Part shown: piece after piece, positions 49,488 through 58,420 of the stretch | Position numbering within the stretch: position 1 is the first letter of the stretch | Layout: each line of letters begins with the position of its first letter | Assembly: GCA_027075325.1 (NCBI GenBank) | Contig: JALTBN010000042.1 | Coordinates: 29,673-93,672, forward strand | DNA from: Thermococcus sp. | GTDB taxonomy: Archaea > Methanobacteriota_B > Thermococci > Thermococcales > Thermococcaceae | DNA length: 64,000 bases | Direction of reading: 5' to 3' | Made by a program: the position numbers and the translations under genes | Notes under the pieces: model-generated | The model's database searches: none | What the model saw: the letters and a program-made list of their open reading frames with translations, nothing else | What the model was told of the DNA's origin: nothing

Positions 49488-50702
49488 TCACCACCTCGTC
49501 CAGATGAAGTTGCATACAAACTGGCTCGCAAGCGAGAGGATCAGGAGGAGTATCACGGCGAGCGCAATGCTAACCGGGAGTTTCCTCTTCACTTCAGGCT
49601 TCCCCTCGCTTATCACGTAAGCGTGGATTATTCTGAGGAAAATAATGAAGGCTATCACCCATTCAACCGCCGTGAAGAGTGCTAACCATTCGTTCGCCTG
49701 GAAGAGTGTTTTAATCACGTTCAACTTGCTGAGGAATAGGTTGAAGGGGGGAACGCCTTCGAGGGCGAATATTGAGGCTATTAAGAGCCCTGCAGTCGTC
49801 TGGTCCGCGTTGATCATGCCCGTCATTTCCTCAAGGTTCCTGGTTCCGAAGACGTAGATGAGCGCGCCTGTCGTGAGGAAGGCGGCTCCTTTTGCCAGGC
49901 CGTGCGCTAGAACGTAGCAGCTCACTCCTTTTTCAACTCCGGTAACCCCGAGTAAACCGGCGAGGATGAAGAGGTACATCCAGCCGATGTTGTCTATGGT
50001 TGACCAGGCGAAGAGTCTCTTCACGTCATTCTGGTGAGGATAGCTGAGTATCGCGGCCAGCATGCTCAATACTGCCATAGCTCCAATGAGCCAGGTTATC
50101 CAGTTTGGAACGGTCCAGTTCACTGCTTCGAGGACTCTAATGCTCCCGTAAACGCCTAATTCCACCATTGCACCGCTCATGAGTGCCGAGACCGGGCTTG
50201 GTGCTGCTGGGTGAGCGTCTGGAAGCCAGAAGTGGAGCGGGAAGAGGCCCGCTTTCGTTGCGAAGCCAAGCAGGAAGAGTGCCACCACCGCCGTCTTGTA
50301 GGCTTGGATTGGGCCGAAGTCGAAAGTCCGGGCCGAGGCGTAGTAGATCGTGACCGCCAGCATCAATGGAGAGGTGTCAAAGAGATGCATCGTGGCGAAG
50401 TACTTCCATCCTGCCCTCTTTACGGTCTCTTCAGGCCAGTCATAGATTATGAGGAAGTACGAGGCGAGAGTCATTATCTCCCACAGGAAGAGGAAGCTAA
50501 GCCAGTCGTGGACGGCCGGGATGAGCAACATCGCAACTATGAACGTTATCAGGGTCGGGTAGTAGGGTATCTTTGGCCTGAAGGTGTAGATTTTCACGTA
50601 CCTCACTGACCCTATCAGCGCCGCTATTCCGAGGATCGCGACGTTCAGCGCGAAGAGAAACGCGAGTTTGTCGAACGACAGCGTTAACGTCGTTTCGAAC
50701 AT
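49488..50702 (-). CDS. Hydrogenase antiporter-like subunit (NuoN/NuoM-like, short form)
   Basis: A 404-residue membrane protein with about 12 helices, AGLFPLHFWLPDAHPAAPSPVSAL and a WSTIDNIGWMYLF segment. It is shorter than the other antiporter-like subunits and may lack the last helices. The ATG at 50702 follows GGGTGGTGAGA. It is one of three MrpD-type subunits in the cluster, an arrangement like HyfB/HyfD/HyfF of formate hydrogenlyase-2. Confidence 0.88.
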   Translation of the reverse strand: MFETTLTLSFDKLAFLFALNVAILGIAALIGSVRYVKIYTFRPKIPYYPTLITFIVAMLLIPAVHDWLSFLFLWEIMTLASYFLIIYDWPEETVKRAGWKYFATMHLFDTSPLMLAVTIYYASARTFDFGPIQAYKTAVVALFLLGFATKAGLFPLHFWLPDAHPAAPSPVSALMSGAMVELGVYGSIRVLEAVNWTVPNWITWLIGAMAVLSMLAAILSYPHQNDVKRLFAWSTIDNIGWMYLFILAGLLGVTGVEKGVSCYVLAHGLAKGAAFLTTGALIYVFGTRNLEEMTGMINADQTTAGLLIASIFALEGVPPFNLFLSKLNVIKTLFQANEWLALFTAVEWVIAFIIFLRIIHAYVISEGKPEVKRKLPVSIALAVILLLILSLASQFVCNFIWTRW

Positions 50703-50704
50703 TC

Positions 50705-52147
50705 TCACCACCCCACCTTGACGACCAGTGGATAGGCTATGTACGGAGCTATTATCGCCAGGACGAGCAGGGTAACCATCACGACCTTCATCAGGGGCGT
50801 TATCTCTACCCTTTCACCATCCTCGCTGAAGACCATCGAGTGTATCCGCTTCAGGGACACCATGATGAAAACGGCCGAGTCCAGCAGGAGGAGGGCGAAC
50901 ATAACCATGACAAGCAGGCTCTCTTTCATCGCGTTCGCGTTGCTGAGTATGCCGAGCTTTCCAAAGAACACTCCAAAGGGTGGAACTCCAGCCAAGCCAA
51001 GGAGCGCGAAGGTCCAGCCGTAGCCAACCACCGGCGACTTCAGAAGGCCTTTTATCCTATCCATCTCAAGGGTTCCGAGGGCGTAGCTGAAGGTTCCGGC
51101 TGTAAGGAACGCCAGCCCCTTGATGTAGGCGTGGTTAAAGAGCTGGAAGACCGAAGCCTGGAGACCGCTCTGCATGCCGAGTGCAGCGGCAGCCAGCGCC
51201 ACGTACATTAAACCTGATTCCGCTATCGTTGAGTACGCGAGGAGCCTCTTGGCGTCCCTCTGGAGTGGATACATTAGGATGCAGATAATCTGGGTGGCTA
51301 TTATCAGGCTGGCTAGGGCGTAGAACCCTTCCTTCGGAATCGGCTGCATGAACTGGATGAACCTCGCGAGGAGGAAGACACCCATCTCCACCATCGCGGC
51401 ACCGTGGAGGAAGGCTGAAGCCGGGGTTGGGGCGACCATCGCGTCCGGTAGCCAGGAGTAGAAGGGGAACTGGGCACTCTTTGTGAAGGCCGCTATCATA
51501 ACGGCCAGGAAGACGATGAGCTTCAGGTGGGGATCAAGGGAGGAGTAGGCGAAAAGGCTCAGGTTGTGAAGGTGCGTGAGTCCAACGCCGACCGCCGTGT
51601 AGAGTCCTATCATTGCCCCGAAGTTCGTGACGATGAAGGCCTTGTAGGCCGACCTCTTCGCCTTCCTGCTCCCGTAGTAGCCCACGACGCCCCAGCAGGC
51701 GAGGCTCATTATCTCAAAGAATATCAGCAGCTGGAGAACCGATGATGAGTACACAAACGCCAGGGTTGCTCCTATGAAGAGGACCATCCAGGCGTAGAAG
51801 CGCCCCTTGCCCTCCCTCACCGGGTGCTCCCTGTTGTTCGGACTCATGTAGTCGACCGAGTAGAGCATGAAGAGCAGTCCCGCGGTTGATACCACAAGGC
51901 CGACGGCAACGCTCATCGGGTCTATCAGGATACCGTAGACCTCCCCAAAGGTTCCCGATGTCAGGAGGGTTTCGTGAATGGTCTTCATTCCAGAGGAGCA
52001 GAACTCGTAAACGCCGAGGATGTTAAGGAGGGTTGAAACGATGACAGTGATGAGCATGAAGTAATCGGCCCTCCTCCCATCGAGCTTGAAGAGGACCAGC
52101 CCCCCGATGAGAGGAATTGAGAAGGAAAGAAGGAAAAGTTCCTCCAT
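50705..52147 (-). CDS. Hydrogenase antiporter-like subunit (NuoN/MrpD-like)
   Basis: A 480-residue membrane protein with about 14 helices. The start is the ATG at 52147 behind GAGGTGGTCGGT. KSAQFPFYSWLPDAMVAPTPASAFLHG is the NuoL/NuoM-type variant of the proton-channel signature, and YSTIAESGLMYVALA follows. It is the first membrane subunit behind the formate dehydrogenase genes, 10 bp from the fdhB stop. Confidence 0.9.
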   Translation of the reverse strand: MEELFLLSFSIPLIGGLVLFKLDGRRADYFMLITVIVSTLLNILGVYEFCSSGMKTIHETLLTSGTFGEVYGILIDPMSVAVGLVVSTAGLLFMLYSVDYMSPNNREHPVREGKGRFYAWMVLFIGATLAFVYSSSVLQLLIFFEIMSLACWGVVGYYGSRKAKRSAYKAFIVTNFGAMIGLYTAVGVGLTHLHNLSLFAYSSLDPHLKLIVFLAVMIAAFTKSAQFPFYSWLPDAMVAPTPASAFLHGAAMVEMGVFLLARFIQFMQPIPKEGFYALASLIIATQIICILMYPLQRDAKRLLAYSTIAESGLMYVALAAAALGMQSGLQASVFQLFNHAYIKGLAFLTAGTFSYALGTLEMDRIKGLLKSPVVGYGWTFALLGLAGVPPFGVFFGKLGILSNANAMKESLLVMVMFALLLLDSAVFIMVSLKRIHSMVFSEDGERVEITPLMKVVMVTLLVLAIIAPYIAYPLVVKVGW

Positions 52148-52157
52148 ACCGACCACC

Positions 52158-52658
52158 TCACACTCCCATTAGGGAGATTTTCTCTCCTTTCTTGGTGGTC
52201 TCTATGGCTTTTTCCGTGAACTTCTCCCTCCTCATCCTCTGTATCTCGTTGAAGTCTCCGAAGAGCAGTGCATCCGTTGGGCAGGTCTCAACACACGCCG
52301 GAAGCTTTCCTTCGGCCCTTCTGTGGGCGCAGAGGTCGCACTTCATCATTATCTTGTTGAGGGAGTCGAGCTCGGGAATCCCGAAGGGGCAGACTATTCC
52401 GCACATGAGGCAGCCAATGCACTTCTGAGGGGCCAGAAGGACTGCACCATCCTCGTCGCGATAGAGGGCGTTGGTGGGGCAAACCTCAACACAGGGTGCG
52501 TTCTCACAGTGACGGCAGTTGAGGGCCATCGCGGCCATTTCCTGCCACTCAAAGACGTTGATGAAGGACCTGCCGTTGTGCTCGCGTTCACAGGCGACCT
52601 CACAGGCACGGCACTCAATGCACTTTGAAAAGTCGATAAACACGGTCTTCCTGGCCAT
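52158..52658 (-). CDS. Formate dehydrogenase iron-sulfur subunit (HycB/FdhB-type, 4x[4Fe-4S])
   Basis: A 166-residue ferredoxin-like subunit with four cysteine groups: CIECRACEVACEREH, CRHCENAPCVEVCP, CIGCLMCGIVCPFG and CDLC ... CVETCP. This is the DMSOR-family electron transfer subunit layout found in HycB and HydN. It should carry electrons from FdhA to the hydrogenase arm. The start is the ATG at 52658 behind GGGGTGATT. It overlaps neither neighbour. A close paralogue lies at 57917-58420. Confidence 0.92.
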   Translation of the reverse strand: MARKTVFIDFSKCIECRACEVACEREHNGRSFINVFEWQEMAAMALNCRHCENAPCVEVCPTNALYRDEDGAVLLAPQKCIGCLMCGIVCPFGIPELDSLNKIMMKCDLCAHRRAEGKLPACVETCPTDALLFGDFNEIQRMRREKFTEKAIETTKKGEKISLMGV

Positions 52659-52663
52659 TTTAA

Positions 52664-54799
52664 TCACCCCTCCACGACCTCAACCTCTGGTATGATCTTT
52701 GGAACGGCCTTCATCAGATTCCTGGCCTCTTCTTCTGTTATCTTTGCCACCCTGCAGGCGCAGGCCTTGGTGTCGGGTATCTTCGAGACCGGGTCGAGGG
52801 CGTCGTTGGTCAGAACGTTTGCTCCCCAGTGCCAGGGAACGGCTATGACGCCTTTCTTGACGGTTTTTGTGACCTTCGCCCTAATCGGGTAAACTCCCCT
52901 TCTCGTCTCTATCTTAATCCAGTCCCAGCTCTTTATCCTGAGTTTTTTCGCATCTTCTGGGTGTATCTCCGCCAGCGGCTCTGGCCAGCGCTTCACAAGC
53001 GCCCTGCTCCTCCCGGTCATCGTCAGCGTGTGGTAGTGCCCCACGTACCTTATGGTCGTCAGGACGAACGGGTACTCCTCGTCCGGGAGCTCGGCAGGTC
53101 CCCTGTGCTCAACTGCCGCGAGATGGGCCAGTCCATCGCTCGTGAGGAACCTGCCCCTGTAGAGGACCCTGGTTCCGGGGTGATCTTCGCTCGGGCACGG
53201 CCAGTGAATCCCGGCGAGGTTCTCCTTGAGCCTCTCAGGTGTTATGCCCCTGTACTGGGGGGTGCAGGCGTTCATCTCCCTGAGAATGTCCTCGGGTGAG
53301 GTGTAGCTGAAGCCCTTTGCACCCTCTCCCGTAAAGCCGACGGCCTTTCCTATTTCACTTACTATCCACCAGTCGGGCCTTGCCTCCCCCGGCGGGTTGA
53401 TGGCTTTGAAGCTCCACTGGACGCGCCTCTCCGTGTTGGTGATAGAACCGGAGTTCTCGGGCATTGCAGCAGCGGGGAGAACTATGTCGGCGAGCTCCAT
53501 CGTTGGCGTCGGGACTATGTCCTGGACGACCATGAATTCGAGTTTTCTGAGGGCTTTCAAAACGTGGTTTGTGTTGGCGTCGCTTATTACCGGGTTCTCA
53601 CCCATTACGTAGTAGGCCTTGACCTTGCCCTTCTCTATGGCGTGGGCCGCTTCAATTACCGTCAGGCCTATGGTACTGCTGAGCGGAACGCCCCAGAACT
53701 CCTCGAAGAACTTCCTCTTCTCCGGGTCGGTCACCGCCTGGTAGCCTGGGAAGACGTCAGGTAGAACACCGAAGTCACATGCTCCCTGGACGTTGTTCTG
53801 ACCGCGCATCGGCGAGACGCCACAGCCTTCTTTTCCCTGGTAGCCGCATATGGCAGAGAGCGTTGCAGCGAGCCTTACGTTGTCGTGGCCGTGGACGGAC
53901 TGCGTTATTCCCATTGCCCAGGTTATCACTCCCTTCCCCGCCGTCGCGAAGGTTCTCGCCGCCTGGACTATCAGCTCGGCCGGAACACCGGTTATATCCT
54001 CGACATATTCGGGGGTGTACTTCTCAACTGTTTTTGCAAGCTCCTCAAAGCCGGTGCACCTTCTCCTCACGAAGTCCTCGTCGTAAAGACCTTCCTTGAT
54101 TATGACGTGAATGAGGCCGTTGAGGAGCGCTATGTCAGTGCCCGGATAGTGCTGGAGGTATATGTCGGCGAACCACGCGGTTCTGGTGAACCTGGGGTCG
54201 GCGACTATTACCTTGGCTCCCCTCTCCTTGGCCTTTATCACGTAGCGGAAGGCAACGGGATGCGTTTCAGCGAAGTTATGGCCGATTATGAAGATGACGT
54301 TCGCCTCTTCAATGTCCTTGAACGTGTTGGTCATCGCGCCAGCTCCAAAAACTGCCTTGAGGCCTGTAACCGTCGAGGAGTGGCAGAGTCTCGCGCAGTG
54401 GTCAACGTTGTTCGTGCCCAGCATTCTCGCAAGCTTCTGAATTAGGTAGTTGGGCTCGTTGTAAGTCCTGGCAGAACCGAAGAACATCATCGCATCGGGG
54501 TCATCCTTGGAGTACTCTTTCAACCTCTCGGCGACTTCCCTAATCGCCTCGTTCCAGCTTATCTCGACGAACTTACCTTCCTCCTTGGCCTTCAGAGGCT
54601 TCTTAAGTCTGTCCCTGGCCAGGAGATATTCAAGGACGGCGTTTCCCTTAGGGCAGAGTTTGCCCTTTTCGTTTGAAATGCCGGGTATGTCCTCGGCGTA
54701 CTCTATCCCCGTTGGGTAACCGTCAAGTGTTTTTATGTAGAGTCTGCATCCCACACCGCAGTAGGGACAGACCACCGGGGTCAGCTTCTCCTCCAACAT
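52664..54799 (-). CDS. fdhA: Formate dehydrogenase catalytic subunit (Mo/W-bis-MGD)
   Basis: A 711-residue oxidoreductase of the DMSO reductase family. The N-terminal [4Fe-4S] cluster is bound by C11, C14, C18 and C49 (CPYCGVGC ... KLCPKG). The metal ligand is C139 in CARLCHSSTV, the position of selenocysteine in E. coli FdhF, so this is a cysteine form; His140 follows as in active enzymes. FIIGHNFAETHP and the C-terminal TGRSRALVKRWPEP segment bind the pterins. The start is the ATG at 54799 behind GGGGGTGTGG. It heads the formate-hydrogenlyase operon; a SurR-type site and a shared core promoter lie upstream. Confidence 0.95.
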   Translation of the reverse strand: MLEEKLTPVVCPYCGVGCRLYIKTLDGYPTGIEYAEDIPGISNEKGKLCPKGNAVLEYLLARDRLKKPLKAKEEGKFVEISWNEAIREVAERLKEYSKDDPDAMMFFGSARTYNEPNYLIQKLARMLGTNNVDHCARLCHSSTVTGLKAVFGAGAMTNTFKDIEEANVIFIIGHNFAETHPVAFRYVIKAKERGAKVIVADPRFTRTAWFADIYLQHYPGTDIALLNGLIHVIIKEGLYDEDFVRRRCTGFEELAKTVEKYTPEYVEDITGVPAELIVQAARTFATAGKGVITWAMGITQSVHGHDNVRLAATLSAICGYQGKEGCGVSPMRGQNNVQGACDFGVLPDVFPGYQAVTDPEKRKFFEEFWGVPLSSTIGLTVIEAAHAIEKGKVKAYYVMGENPVISDANTNHVLKALRKLEFMVVQDIVPTPTMELADIVLPAAAMPENSGSITNTERRVQWSFKAINPPGEARPDWWIVSEIGKAVGFTGEGAKGFSYTSPEDILREMNACTPQYRGITPERLKENLAGIHWPCPSEDHPGTRVLYRGRFLTSDGLAHLAAVEHRGPAELPDEEYPFVLTTIRYVGHYHTLTMTGRSRALVKRWPEPLAEIHPEDAKKLRIKSWDWIKIETRRGVYPIRAKVTKTVKKGVIAVPWHWGANVLTNDALDPVSKIPDTKACACRVAKITEEEARNLMKAVPKIIPEVEVVEG

Positions 54800-54829
54800 C
54801 CACACCCCCTTAGGGCACTTTTTTGTTCA

Positions 54830-54846
54830 TTAATGTCCCTTTATTG
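54830..54846 (-). promoter_or_regulatory. 17-bp leader element shared with the gene at 59861
   Basis: CAATAAAGGGACATTAA on the coding strand, 31-47 bp before the fdhA start, differs at one base from the element at 59905-59921. CAATAAA could act as a TATA box for a short leader, or the whole 17-mer could be a regulator site. Confidence 0.45.
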
Positions 54847-54893
54847 CCAGGATGTCCATGTTTTTCTTCAGAAGGAGCTTGGTGTTTTTGCTT

Positions 54894-54904
54894 AAAACGC
54901 TTTT
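54894..54904 (-). promoter_or_regulatory. Core promoter element of the fdhA operon (AAAAGCGTTTT)
   Basis: Coding strand GTTAAAAAAGCGTTTTAAGC, nearly the same as the mbh element GAAAAGCGTTTTAAGG (37820-37830). It is about 95 bp before the fdhA start and 12 bp downstream of the SurR-type site. The T-A part may be the TATA box. Confidence 0.5.
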
Positions 54905-54915
54905 TTAACAGCTTA

Positions 54916-54932
54916 GTTTTTAACCTAAGGTT
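54916..54932. promoter_or_regulatory. SurR-type site (GTTn3AACn5GTT) upstream of fdhA
   Basis: GTT-TTT-AAC-CTAAG-GTT is an exact match to the extended SurR consensus, 117-133 bp upstream of the fdhA start, almost the same spacing as at mbh (110-126 bp). It suggests that formate-driven hydrogen production and Mbh are controlled by the same sulfur-responsive regulator. Confidence 0.62.
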
Positions 54933-55068
54933 CAAATAGTGGATTTTAATGTGAATAAAGGCACATAAATGGCGTTTTATTTTTTTGTATGCCCTCTAGC
55001 TGGGAAGTAAACAAAAGGATTAACAAATACTCGCTTTGTTGCATAACCTGTTTAAAAAAGAAGAAGTT

Positions 55069-55899
55069 CTAGAAGAGCTGGACCATGTTTCTCTGTGCTC
55101 TGGCCACCTTTTCCCTGGCCATCTTCAGAACTTCCCCTATCACATGGGTTCCATCGCGGAGATCTATGTAACCATTCTCGTGTGCGCCCCTTACGAGTTC
55201 CTCCCCGCGGATGTTCCTCGTTATCAGCACCGTCCATCCGGGTTCGCTCTCAACGAAGCCGGCCGATACATCACTCCATATTCCGGTGTAATCCATGCAC
55301 ACAAGGCAGCCCGTCTGGAGGTAGGAGTATGCCTCCTTCAGGGGTATGGCAAGAACCGTGTCATCGTAGTGGACCTCGAGGAATTCCTTTCCGAGGCGAA
55401 TGTCCTTTATCTCATCAGCCCCTACTCCGTAGCGAACGCGAAGGTAGTTGAGGAAGGCCTCGAAGGCAAAAGTCCCCATACAAAAGAGGCCTACTATGTA
55501 CTTTACCCTGTTCCCGAAGTCAGTCTCAAGTATTGGAAAGTCCCTCATCTGACCGAAGAACTGGGCTTGGCATGGTAGGCATACTATCGCAACGCTTTTG
55601 AGGTCTTCCTCCTCTATCTTTGCCTTTATCCTTGCAGCAAAGGGGACGATGCTCCATCTGTTGCCCGCGGCCTCGAGGAGCTCCCTTTTGTTGCGGGCAA
55701 CAATTGCCTTCCCCTCAAATCCCTTCACCCTTTTGGAGGTGACAACGCCCTCGACGAGGCCCGCCTCAAGGGCATAGGTCAAAATAGCAGTCACCGCCCC
55801 TCCGCTTGCCACTTTTCTCTCCAGGATTTCCTTATCTCTGGCCCGGGCAAGGTAAACACTGTGGAACTGCCCGAGGATGTTTTCCCCTATGGGCATCAT
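55069..55899 (-). CDS. frhB: FrhB-like iron-sulfur flavoprotein (coenzyme F420 hydrogenase beta-type)
   Basis: A 276-residue protein of the FrhB/FdhB-C family. Features are KVASGGAVTAILTYALEAG at the N-terminus, the CLPCQAQFFGQMRDFP segment, FCMGTFAFEAF, and a CLVCMDYTGIWSDVS cysteine pair, consistent with FAD/FMN and iron-sulfur binding. Methanogen FrhB reduces F420, but Thermococcales are not known to make F420, so the partner here is probably another carrier. It ends the frhAGB operon and overlaps frhG by 4 bp. Confidence 0.82.
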   Translation of the reverse strand: MMPIGENILGQFHSVYLARARDKEILERKVASGGAVTAILTYALEAGLVEGVVTSKRVKGFEGKAIVARNKRELLEAAGNRWSIVPFAARIKAKIEEEDLKSVAIVCLPCQAQFFGQMRDFPILETDFGNRVKYIVGLFCMGTFAFEAFLNYLRVRYGVGADEIKDIRLGKEFLEVHYDDTVLAIPLKEAYSYLQTGCLVCMDYTGIWSDVSAGFVESEPGWTVLITRNIRGEELVRGAHENGYIDLRDGTHVIGEVLKMAREKVARAQRNMVQLF

Positions 55900-56576
55900 G
55901 ATCTTTCACCTCCCATGCATATTATCTGAGACGCGCGCGGACAGCGGATGTAGCAGGTTCCACACCTGATACACCTCTCCTGCGTTAATGTCGGCCTCTT
56001 CTCGACGAGCTTAATCGCACCGGTCGGACAGGAGAGCTCACAGGCACCGCATCCTATGCAGAGCCCGGTCAGAACAACGTCGTCTATCAGGTCGAAGCCA
56101 CTCAGCTTCTTCAGCTTCGAGGTCATCTTGAAGAGCCGGAGCCTTGCCTCGTTCCCCGAGATGAAGAACTTGAAAAAGGACTGCAGCATCTGGGGTGTTG
56201 GAGGGCAACCCGGGATCGAGTAGTCAACCTCAATGAGGCTGTTTATCGGCTGGAACGTCCTGTGATCTGGCCTAGGTTCCTGACCTCCGCGGCAGAAACG
56301 CAGTATTCCGCCCAAAGCCGCGCATGAACCGAAGGCAACGACGACCTTCGATCTCTCCCGTATCTCCTTTATCTCCTCAACGGTTCTTGGGTCATTTATA
56401 CAAACGCCTCCAGTTATCAGGGCTATATCGTACTCGCCGTAATCACAGGAACCGTCCCTGAGATAGGATATGTCGAGGTCGATCTGGTCCATTAGCTGGG
56501 GGTAGGCCCTTATTATGCTCACGTTACAACCCTCACAGCCCGCGAAGTTTGCGTGAAGAACCTTCAGTTTCTCCAT
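55896..56576 (-). CDS. frhG: Hydrogenase small subunit with ferredoxin domain (FrhG-like)
   Basis: A 226-residue subunit starting at the ATG at 56576 behind GGGGTGATAG. C14 and C17 (FAGCEGCNVSI), one cysteine in FGSCAALGG and one in PGCPPTPQML bind the proximal cluster. Residues about 170-220 add two [4Fe-4S] motifs, CIGCGACELSCPTGAI and CIRCGTCYIRCPRAS. This is the FrhG arrangement of group 3 [NiFe] hydrogenases. It transfers electrons between FrhA and FrhB. Confidence 0.88.
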   Translation of the reverse strand: MEKLKVLHANFAGCEGCNVSIIRAYPQLMDQIDLDISYLRDGSCDYGEYDIALITGGVCINDPRTVEEIKEIRERSKVVVAFGSCAALGGILRFCRGGQEPRPDHRTFQPINSLIEVDYSIPGCPPTPQMLQSFFKFFISGNEARLRLFKMTSKLKKLSGFDLIDDVVLTGLCIGCGACELSCPTGAIKLVEKRPTLTQERCIRCGTCYIRCPRASQIICMGGERS

Positions 56577-56581
56577 AACTA

Positions 56582-57754
56582 TCACCCCAGCCTGACAACG
56601 TGAGTTGTGCAGGGTATGCACGGGTCGTAGAGGCGCATGACGGCCTCAGCGGCTTTAATGCTCAGACCCTTTGCCATCTCCTCCATAACCGGGATGTTAA
56701 ACATCGTCGGGACGACTATCTTTGACTTCATGACTCTACCTTCCTCTCCAAGTTCAACGTAGTGGATGAGAGTTCCCCTCGGAGCCTCGTAGACACCGAC
56801 TCCCTTCCCGGGTCCGAAGGTTACCTCCTTTGTCCTGAAGGGCTCGTCCATCTTGACCTCGTCGAGTATTTCGCCGAGCCTCTCCAAGGCAAGCGTTGTA
56901 TCCTCTACCCTGGCAAGATGGAGGTCGTAGAGTGAGTTGCCCTTGAACTCGCGGTAGGTGCCCATCCTCGCCCTTGGTCCCGTCTCAACTTTATCACCGT
57001 TGTAAAAAGCTACGAGCGTCGTTGATTCCCTGGCGGCTTCTTCCCTCCTGAATTCGTAGTAGGGAACCGTCTTTACTTTCTCCCACTCGATGTTGTACCT
57101 GTCACCGTAGAAGAAACCGCTTGAAAGGTATTTGAAAGGCCTCTTGGCATCTCTCAACTCTTGGGCGACCTCCGTTTGGATGTCCTCATCTGTTAGGAGT
57201 TCCTCAACAGTCCCCCACCTGTCCATCAGATCGTTGAACCTCGCTTTGAGGTTGTTGAAGACGCTCCACTTGGGAACGGAGAGCATTCCTCCAATGGTGA
57301 GGTTCGGTGGGTGAGTTGCGGCGCCCCCAAGTTTCAGGAGGTAGTCACTAACCTTCGCGTGGAAGTCCATCAGGTTGAAGAGAACCTCGTTCCTCTTTTC
57401 GGGTCGTATCAGGTCTCCGGCCACCATCAGGAAGAGGAGGGCATGGCTCTGCATGCGGTTTATGAGGCCGAGAGCCTCTCTCATCAGCCTGCCGTTCCTC
57501 GGGGGTGTTGCCCCTATGGCGTGCTCTATCGCCTCGCTCGCTGCTATTCCATGGGATGCATGGCAGAGACCGCATATCCGCATGACCGCCTCAACCGCGA
57601 AGAGGGGGTTCTTTCCAACCACCATCTTCTCGAAGCCCCTGACCGGAGCCGTGGCAATGAAGAGGGCATCCTGAACTGTCCCGTTATCCTCATACAGGAT
57701 GAGCTTTGCCTCACCGGCTATCCTGCATACTTTATCAACGGTAACCTCGCCCAA
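56582..57754 (-). CDS. frhA: [NiFe] hydrogenase large subunit (FrhA-like, group 3)
   Basis: A 390-residue catalytic subunit. I place the start at TTG 57754 because GGAGGTGGT lies 3 nt before it and the product begins at MGEVTVDKVCRIAGE, as hydrogenases do; an ATG at 57784 has no good binding site. Nickel-iron ligands are C61 and C64 (RICGLCHASHG) and C379 and C382 in DPCIPCTTH, followed by five residues (VVRLG) likely removed during maturation. The protein is cytosolic, with no membrane subunits adjacent. It may recycle hydrogen made by the neighbouring membrane complexes. Confidence 0.9.
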   Translation of the reverse strand: MGEVTVDKVCRIAGEAKLILYEDNGTVQDALFIATAPVRGFEKMVVGKNPLFAVEAVMRICGLCHASHGIAASEAIEHAIGATPPRNGRLMREALGLINRMQSHALLFLMVAGDLIRPEKRNEVLFNLMDFHAKVSDYLLKLGGAATHPPNLTIGGMLSVPKWSVFNNLKARFNDLMDRWGTVEELLTDEDIQTEVAQELRDAKRPFKYLSSGFFYGDRYNIEWEKVKTVPYYEFRREEAARESTTLVAFYNGDKVETGPRARMGTYREFKGNSLYDLHLARVEDTTLALERLGEILDEVKMDEPFRTKEVTFGPGKGVGVYEAPRGTLIHYVELGEEGRVMKSKIVVPTMFNIPVMEEMAKGLSIKAAEAVMRLYDPCIPCTTHVVRLG

Positions 57755-57803
57755 ACTACCACCTCCATCTTCACGCTCCGTCATGAGATTGGAGGAACAC
57801 GAT

Positions 57804-57834
57804 AAAAGCGTTTTTTGAACTAAAGGTTTAGAAC
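57804..57834 (-). promoter_or_regulatory. frhA promoter: shared core element and GTTn3AAC half of a SurR-type site
   Basis: AAAAGCGTTTT (plus strand) at 57804-57814 is the element also found before mbh, fdhA and the gene at 59861. GTT-TAG-AAC at 57826-57834 is the SurR core; the third GTT follows after four instead of five bases, so it is an imperfect match. The frhA operon thus appears to have its own promoter, separate from the GltD module upstream. Confidence 0.45.
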
Positions 57835-57916
57835 TCCAGTTTGAAGGGACGGAGGGAAATGGAGAACTATCTACACCCAAAAGAGGACAAAAAAATTAGA
57901 ACGGCTGGTTTGCCCG

Positions 57917-58420
57917 CTAGATGAGCCTCCCAACCCCCTCAAGTGACACCTTGGAAATTCTTTCTCTCGCAATCTTTTCAGCGGTTCTGCGCCTTATCTC
58001 CTCCTCGACTTCCTCCGGTTTTCCGAAGAATATCGCCTCAGCCGGACACATCTCACTGCAGGCGGGGGGCATTCCTAACCTTCTCCTGTCGGCGCACATG
58101 TCACACTTTGTCATGGCCTTGAGCTTCACATCGAAGGTGGGAACGCCGAAGGGACATACCGCCAGGCACATCATGCATCCTATGCACTTGTCGGGGTTTA
58201 TGATGACCGCACCGTCGTGATCCCTAAAGATAGCACCCGCTGGGCATACATCCATACAGGGGGCCTTCTCGCAGTGCCTGCAGGTTATGGGTATTGGAAT
58301 GCCCGTTACGGTGTAGTAGACCCTTATGTTGGGCTTTCCATGGTGAATGAACTCACACACTCCCTGACAGGTTTCACAGCCTATGCAGAGACTGTAATCA
58401 ACGTGAAGAACCTTCCTCAT
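57917..58420 (-). CDS. 4x[4Fe-4S] ferredoxin-like electron transfer protein (HycB/HydN-type)
   Basis: A 167-residue paralogue of the FdhB-type protein at 52158-52658, with CIGCETCQGVCEFIH, CRHCEKAPCMDVCP, CIGCMMCLAVCPFG and CDMC ... CSEMCP. It lies behind the GltD-like gene with a 4-bp overlap. Such proteins carry electrons between a molybdo/tungsto enzyme, a flavoprotein and hydrogenases. It could link FdhA to the GltD-like protein or to FrhAGB; the choice is not evident from sequence. Confidence 0.88.
   Translation of the reverse strand: MRKVLHVDYSLCIGCETCQGVCEFIHHGKPNIRVYYTVTGIPIPITCRHCEKAPCMDVCPAGAIFRDHDGAVIINPDKCIGCMMCLAVCPFGVPTFDVKLKAMTKCDMCADRRRLGMPPACSEMCPAEAIFFGKPEEVEEEIRRRTAEKIARERISKVSLEGVGRLI

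Noticed and set aside
52664..54799. Selenocysteine-containing formate dehydrogenase
   Set aside because: The ligand position codes for Cys (C139 in CARLCH) and no in-frame TGA interrupts the gene.
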